64,000 nucleotides of DNA from Anaerocolumna jejuensis DSM 15929 (GTDB taxonomy: Bacteria; Bacillota; Clostridia; Lachnospirales; Lachnospiraceae). The stretch lies in the NCBI RefSeq assembly GCF_900142215.1, contig NZ_FRAC01000028.1:1-64000 (forward strand), read 5' to 3'. Below are positions 60,417 to 64,000 of this stretch, one piece after another. A program made the position numbers and the translations under genes. Each line of letters starts with the position of its first letter. Position 1 is the stretch's first letter. Below the pieces are notes generated by a model. The model did no database searches, was not told the DNA's origin, and was given only the letters and a program-made list of their open reading frames with translations.

Positions 60417-61820
60417 ATGCAGCAATCATTTTATAACGACTTAACATGGATGCCTAAAATCGATAAAACGGATAAGCCAATGTATTTAGCCATTATGGAA
60501 ACGTTGAACTCCGATATTAAAAATGGAGCTTTAAAGCCGGGTGATAAGCTGCCTCCACAAAGAGAACTGGCTGATTTTCTTCACATTAATCTCACAACTG
60601 TGACGAAAGCGTTTAAGCTTTGCGAACAAAAAGGATTGATCTATGCAACTGTCGGCAAAGGAACCTTCATTTCTTCTGATGCAAATATTTCAGCAGTTTC
60701 ACAGGATGACGAAATAGATAATGGATTAATTGAAATGGGAACAATTCGTCCATTATATAGTCAAAATAAGCTGGTGGTTGAATCCATCAGGCAAACGGTT
60801 CAAAATATAACAATCGGAAAGTATTTGGAATATGATGAACCTAAGATGAAGATATCCCATCGTGAGATAGGAAGTGAGTGGCTTAAACGATTTCATATAA
60901 ATGTTAAACCTGAGAATATTGCCATTGCTTCAGGTACTCAAAATGCCTTGGCGGTTACAATGATCTCATTGTTTCAGCCTGGAGATAAAATTGGCACGGA
61001 TTCTCTTACTTACACAGGCTATAAAAATCTTGCAAGTACATTTGGCGTTCGCCTGGTTCCTGTTGAAATGGACGAAGATGGCATGAATCCTGCAATGCTT
61101 AGCAAAACGTGCAAAAACGAATGTTTAAAAGGGCTGTATTTAATACCGGAATGTCAGAATCCTACAACATGTACAATGCCAATTCACCGCCGGCAGGCGA
61201 TAGCTGAAATTATTAAGGCAAATAACTTGATTTTGATAGAAGATGATACCTATTCTTTTTTAAAGAATTCAGATTTACCTCCTGTGTCGGAATTAATTCC
61301 GGAGCAAAGTATATATATAAATTGCACTTCTAAATCTTTAAGCGCAGGCTTGAGGGTTGCATTCATGGCTGTTGCCCCTAAATTCCATGATCAAATTAGT
61401 CGTGGTATTTACAACATAAATCTGAATACATCCCATTTTAATGTAGAGATTGTAGCCAATCTTATAGAGAACGGTTTGGCTGATCAAATTCTCGAAGCGA
61501 AAAGACTGGAAGCAGAAGAGAGAAATAAACTCACGGATGAAATCCTAAATGGCTTCATTACTCAAGGGAACAAACGTGATTATTTCAGATGGCTTATATT
61601 ACCGGATGGATGGACTGGGAAGGAATTTGAATATTGTGCGAAGGCATCAGGTGTGCAAATTTATTGTGCCGAACGATTTGCGGTTGGCAGCAATTTAGTA
61701 CCTGCCGCTGTTCGAATTGCTACGGTGTCTGTCAAAAATCAAGACGAACTTATTAAGGGATTGACCATACTAAAGAATTTATTAAATAAGAAACCGGATG
61801 TAACACCATTTATCGTATAG
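60417..61820 (+). CDS. pdxR: PdxR, MocR-type regulator of vitamin B6 synthesis
   Basis: 467 aa. GntR winged helix (about 15-80; LKPGDKLPPQRELADFLHIN), linker, then a fold type I aminotransferase-like domain with PLP Lys in YINCTSKSLSAGLRVAFMAV. PLP binding converts such proteins between activator of pdxST and autorepressor. ATG 60417 with AAGGAGGG is chosen. Divergent from pdxST as in other Firmicutes. Confidence 0.9.
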   Translation: MQQSFYNDLTWMPKIDKTDKPMYLAIMETLNSDIKNGALKPGDKLPPQRELADFLHINLTTVTKAFKLCEQKGLIYATVGKGTFISSDANISAVSQDDEIDNGLIEMGTIRPLYSQNKLVVESIRQTVQNITIGKYLEYDEPKMKISHREIGSEWLKRFHINVKPENIAIASGTQNALAVTMISLFQPGDKIGTDSLTYTGYKNLASTFGVRLVPVEMDEDGMNPAMLSKTCKNECLKGLYLIPECQNPTTCTMPIHRRQAIAEIIKANNLILIEDDTYSFLKNSDLPPVSELIPEQSIYINCTSKSLSAGLRVAFMAVAPKFHDQISRGIYNINLNTSHFNVEIVANLIENGLADQILEAKRLEAEERNKLTDEILNGFITQGNKRDYFRWLILPDGWTGKEFEYCAKASGVQIYCAERFAVGSNLVPAAVRIATVSVKNQDELIKGLTILKNLLNKKPDVTPFIV

Positions 61821-62063
61821 AGGCTTCCATCATCATAATTAATGAACCCAATGCACATGCAAGGCGATGCCAGCTTATGCATCGGGTTCTTGTTTTATAA
61901 ATTCAAGATAATCGACTTTGTCTGCACTTTAAAGGCTGCTGATGCACTATCAGCAGCCTTTTCCCTTTTATGTATAGATCAATGCTATGGCAAGGCATTT
62001 ATAAAAACCATCCCTGCAATGCCAAAAGGTAAAAATATAAATATTATATGTAAAAATAGAAGA
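61821..62063. other. intergenic with two hairpins after pdxR
   Basis: GAACCC...GGGTTC (about 61844-61890) with inner ATGCA/TGCAT, then CTTGTTTT, is a first terminator candidate. A stronger one follows and is listed separately. The frame 61842-62123 crosses both and is not a gene. Confidence 0.5.
61932..61970 (+). terminator. terminator downstream of pdxR
   Basis: AAGGCTGCTGA (61932-61942) pairs with TCAGCAGCCTT (61950-61960), then TTCCCTTTT. Confidence 0.75.
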
Positions 62064-62092
62064 TTGAGGCAGTGTAACCCTGAGTATATAAT
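62064..62092 (+). promoter_or_regulatory. promoter of the permease pair
   Basis: TTGAGG (62064-62069), 17-bp spacer, TATAAT (62087-62092). Same -35 as the GH4 promoter at 51953. Confidence 0.5.
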
Positions 62093-62148
62093 TAGTTTAA
62101 AGGATTTGAATCAGCATAGATAAACAAATAATTAAGGAGTCGATAATT

Positions 62149-63060
62149 ATGGATTTAAATACTAGAAAGACAAAATCTCTGCGTAGAAATGAAGCTTTTG
62201 CCGGGTATATGTTTATTTTACCATGCTTGTTTTTTCTGCTGTTTATGGCGATTTTACCAGTTTTCTTAACTGCTTTTATCAGCCTTACCAATTGGGGCTC
62301 GGTTGCTACCGAATTTTCGAAGATATCATTTGTCGGATTAGAAAATTATAAGGATTTATTCAAGGATGCTACTTTTTATACAGCTTTAAAAAATAATATA
62401 TTGCTGCTTTTTTATACAATACCGATCCAGTTACTATTAAGTTTTATATTAGCCGTAATGATAAACAAGTATTGCTATTTTAAAAACTTTTTTAAGTCTG
62501 TTTATTTCTTACCCTATATTTCAAGTACAGTAGCGGTTGCAACTATATGGATGGTCGTTTTGCAGCCTTCCTATGGCCCGGTTACAGAAATGTTGAAAGC
62601 CATAGGAATTGAAAATACACCGAAATGGCTTTCTGACATGCATTGGGCCCTTCCAAGCTTATCAGGAATGGTCGTATGGCAGAATCTTGGATATGATATT
62701 ATCATTATTTTGGCAGCACTGCAGACGGTCCCGGTTGAATTGTATGAGTCCGCTGATATGGATGGGGCCAATTGGTTCGTAAAGATCACAAAAATTACGC
62801 TTCCTATGATAACGCCTACGATATTTTTTCTTATAATCTATGAGACGATGGAAACCTTCAGGATATTTGACCAAATCAGTGTTTTAACGGATGGCGGCCC
62901 CGGTGATGCAACACAGGTTCTCGTTTTCTATCTATATAAACAAGCATTCAGAAATAGCCATATAAACTATGGAGCAGCGATTACGGTTGTACTTTTTATT
63001 ATAGTTTTTATCATTACTCTGATTCAGTGGTTAGGCAGAAAAAAATGGGTACATGAATAG
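62149..63060 (+). CDS. sugar ABC transporter permease, MalF/LacF type
   Basis: 303 aa, six helices. FILPCLFFLLFMAILPVFLT at the start and EAA loop YESADMDGANWFVKITKITL (consensus Ala replaced by Ser). It ends WLGRKKWVHE. The first gene after its promoter; no binding protein precedes it, so one probably follows beyond the window. Partner: the next permease. Confidence 0.9.
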   Translation: MDLNTRKTKSLRRNEAFAGYMFILPCLFFLLFMAILPVFLTAFISLTNWGSVATEFSKISFVGLENYKDLFKDATFYTALKNNILLLFYTIPIQLLLSFILAVMINKYCYFKNFFKSVYFLPYISSTVAVATIWMVVLQPSYGPVTEMLKAIGIENTPKWLSDMHWALPSLSGMVVWQNLGYDIIIILAALQTVPVELYESADMDGANWFVKITKITLPMITPTIFFLIIYETMETFRIFDQISVLTDGGPGDATQVLVFYLYKQAFRNSHINYGAAITVVLFIIVFIITLIQWLGRKKWVHE

Positions 63061-63074
63061 AAAAGGGGATTCTT

Positions 63075-63950
63075 ATGAATGATATGGCAGTGAATAATAG
63101 TGTTAAGGGCTTGCGTTTAAACAAGAAAATTAATGTTGGGAAGATAGTGGTTACAATCGGGTTATTTACATTTGGCCTATTAATGGTACTTCCATTTATC
63201 TGGATGATATCTACCTCTATGAAATATGAAGTTGATGTTTTTACTTTTCCGATTCAATGGATTCCCAGGAAGTTCAGAATTATTGAAAATTATAAAGAAG
63301 TCTGGTTCGGAGATGCTCCCTTTGCTCTATATTATTTTAATTCTATTAAAGTTACAGTATTAACAACCTTCTTTTCTTTATTGATTTCAAGTATGGCAGC
63401 CTTTGCTTTTGCAAAGCTTAAATTTCCGGGCAGAGATAAAATCTTTGTTTTAATAATAGCAACAATGATAATTCCTGATCAGGTTACACTTATTCCAAGG
63501 TTTTTATACTTCAAATGGCTTCATCTGTTTGATACGCATCTCTGTCTGATAATCAGTATGCTGTTCAGCCAGTCAAGTATATTTTTTATTACGCAGTTTA
63601 TGAAGTCATTGCCCTCAGAGCTTAGTGATTCGGCTAAAGTCGACGGAGCCGGAACGTTAAGGACCTTCTGGAATATCATGTTACCTTTGTCTAAACCGGC
63701 TATAGCAACAATGGCTATTGTTAAATTTATTTGGTCATGGAATGATTATCAGAACGTTCTGGTTTTTATAACTAATGCAAAGCTGTTTACGATTCAAATC
63801 GGAGTACGGATGTTTACTGACAGATACGGATCATTTTATTCGCTGATCATGGCTGCCTCGGTATCGGCAATTATTCCGCTGTTTATCGTATTTGCACTTG
63901 GACAAAAATACATAATTGAGGGTCTGACTGCCGGAAGTGTGAAAGGCTGA
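63075..63950 (+). CDS. sugar ABC transporter permease, MalG/LacG type
   Basis: 291 aa, six helices. VLPFIWMISTSMKYEVDVFT, loop SDSAKVDGAGTLRTFWNIML in the EAA position, tail QKYIIEGLTAGSVKG. It belongs to the CUT1 family, a different branch from the LplB/LplC pairs earlier in the window. AAAGGGG precedes the ATG by 8 bp. Confidence 0.92.
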   Translation: MNDMAVNNSVKGLRLNKKINVGKIVVTIGLFTFGLLMVLPFIWMISTSMKYEVDVFTFPIQWIPRKFRIIENYKEVWFGDAPFALYYFNSIKVTVLTTFFSLLISSMAAFAFAKLKFPGRDKIFVLIIATMIIPDQVTLIPRFLYFKWLHLFDTHLCLIISMLFSQSSIFFITQFMKSLPSELSDSAKVDGAGTLRTFWNIMLPLSKPAIATMAIVKFIWSWNDYQNVLVFITNAKLFTIQIGVRMFTDRYGSFYSLIMAASVSAIIPLFIVFALGQKYIIEGLTAGSVKG

Positions 63951-64000
63951 AAGTCTTTGTTTGGGATATTTGGCGTAATATAAGGAACGCCGTTATTATA
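63951..64000. other. window end, non-coding
   Basis: Fifty bases after the last permease with no start codon or ribosome site; the operon likely continues outside. Confidence 0.5.

Noticed and set aside
61842..62123. A 93-codon frame after pdxR
   Set aside because: It crosses two terminator hairpins and a promoter and has no ribosome site.

Overview
The window looks like a chromosomal segment of a low-GC, anaerobic, plant- or mucin-glycan-degrading Firmicute of the Lachnospiraceae/Clostridia type. This is inferred from AT-rich intergenic DNA, strong AGGAGG ribosome sites, several LplABC-type oligosaccharide ABC transporters with YesM/YesN-type or AraC regulators, a GH9 endoglucanase, FeoAB and many sigma-A-like promoters. 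No name is assigned from sequence alone.

Layout. (1) 1-5090: the 3' end of a 23S rRNA gene, tRNA-Asn and tRNA-Cys, then a run of single regulator or acetyltransferase genes (XRE, an AraC/GyrB-like fusion, GNAT, MerR-GyrI). Several are separated by decayed copies of the tRNA-Cys 3' end with its terminator. (2) 5341-6595: ECF sigma factor and anti-sigma. (3) 6768-20102: a carbohydrate locus bracketed by a YesN-type response regulator at the left and a YesM-type kinase at the right. Between them lie an M20 hydrolase, a GH1 6-phospho-beta-glucosidase-like enzyme, a ROK kinase, a GH106-like protein and a lipoprotein/permease/permease transporter. (4) 20395-24804: GT51 transglycosylase, aminotransferase, thioredoxin-CcdA fusion, small unknown protein. 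(5) 24954-35909: a second carbohydrate locus: membrane AraC regulator, second LplABC-type transporter, CutC, a transglutaminase-like protein and a GH29 alpha-fucosidase. (6) 35910-37483: a degraded, repeat-rich stretch with a GyrI-like gene. (7) 37622-39153: four 23-bp iterons in front of a membrane-protein/GTPase pair. (8) 39246-46509: radical SAM protein, TetR regulator, iron alcohol dehydrogenase, YedK/HMCES, FeoA-FeoB. (9) 46639-51811: C-S lyase and a cystine-type ABC transporter behind a leader terminator, plus a DtxR/MntR-like regulator. (10) 52050-57078: GH4 phospho-glycosidase, BadF-type sugar kinase, and a GH9 endoglucanase whose C-terminal domain is cut off by an in-frame TAA. (11) 57124-57335: a 212-bp nested perfect hairpin. 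(12) 57656-61820: pdxS-pdxT-MFS divergent from pdxR, with interlocked promoters. (13) 62149 to the end: two further sugar ABC permeases.

The genes fit a lifestyle of importing oligosaccharides and cleaving them inside the cell, each locus with its own sensor. The observations most worth a second look are: the AraC-GyrB-like fusion with a perfect internal start site; the -1 frameshift heptamer in the XRE gene; the tRNA-remnant cassettes; the hairpin-plus-tail repeat family at 31 and 36.7 kb; the iterons before the GTPase operon; the long hairpin at 57 kb; and the short SD-led ORFs placed in front of three regulators.
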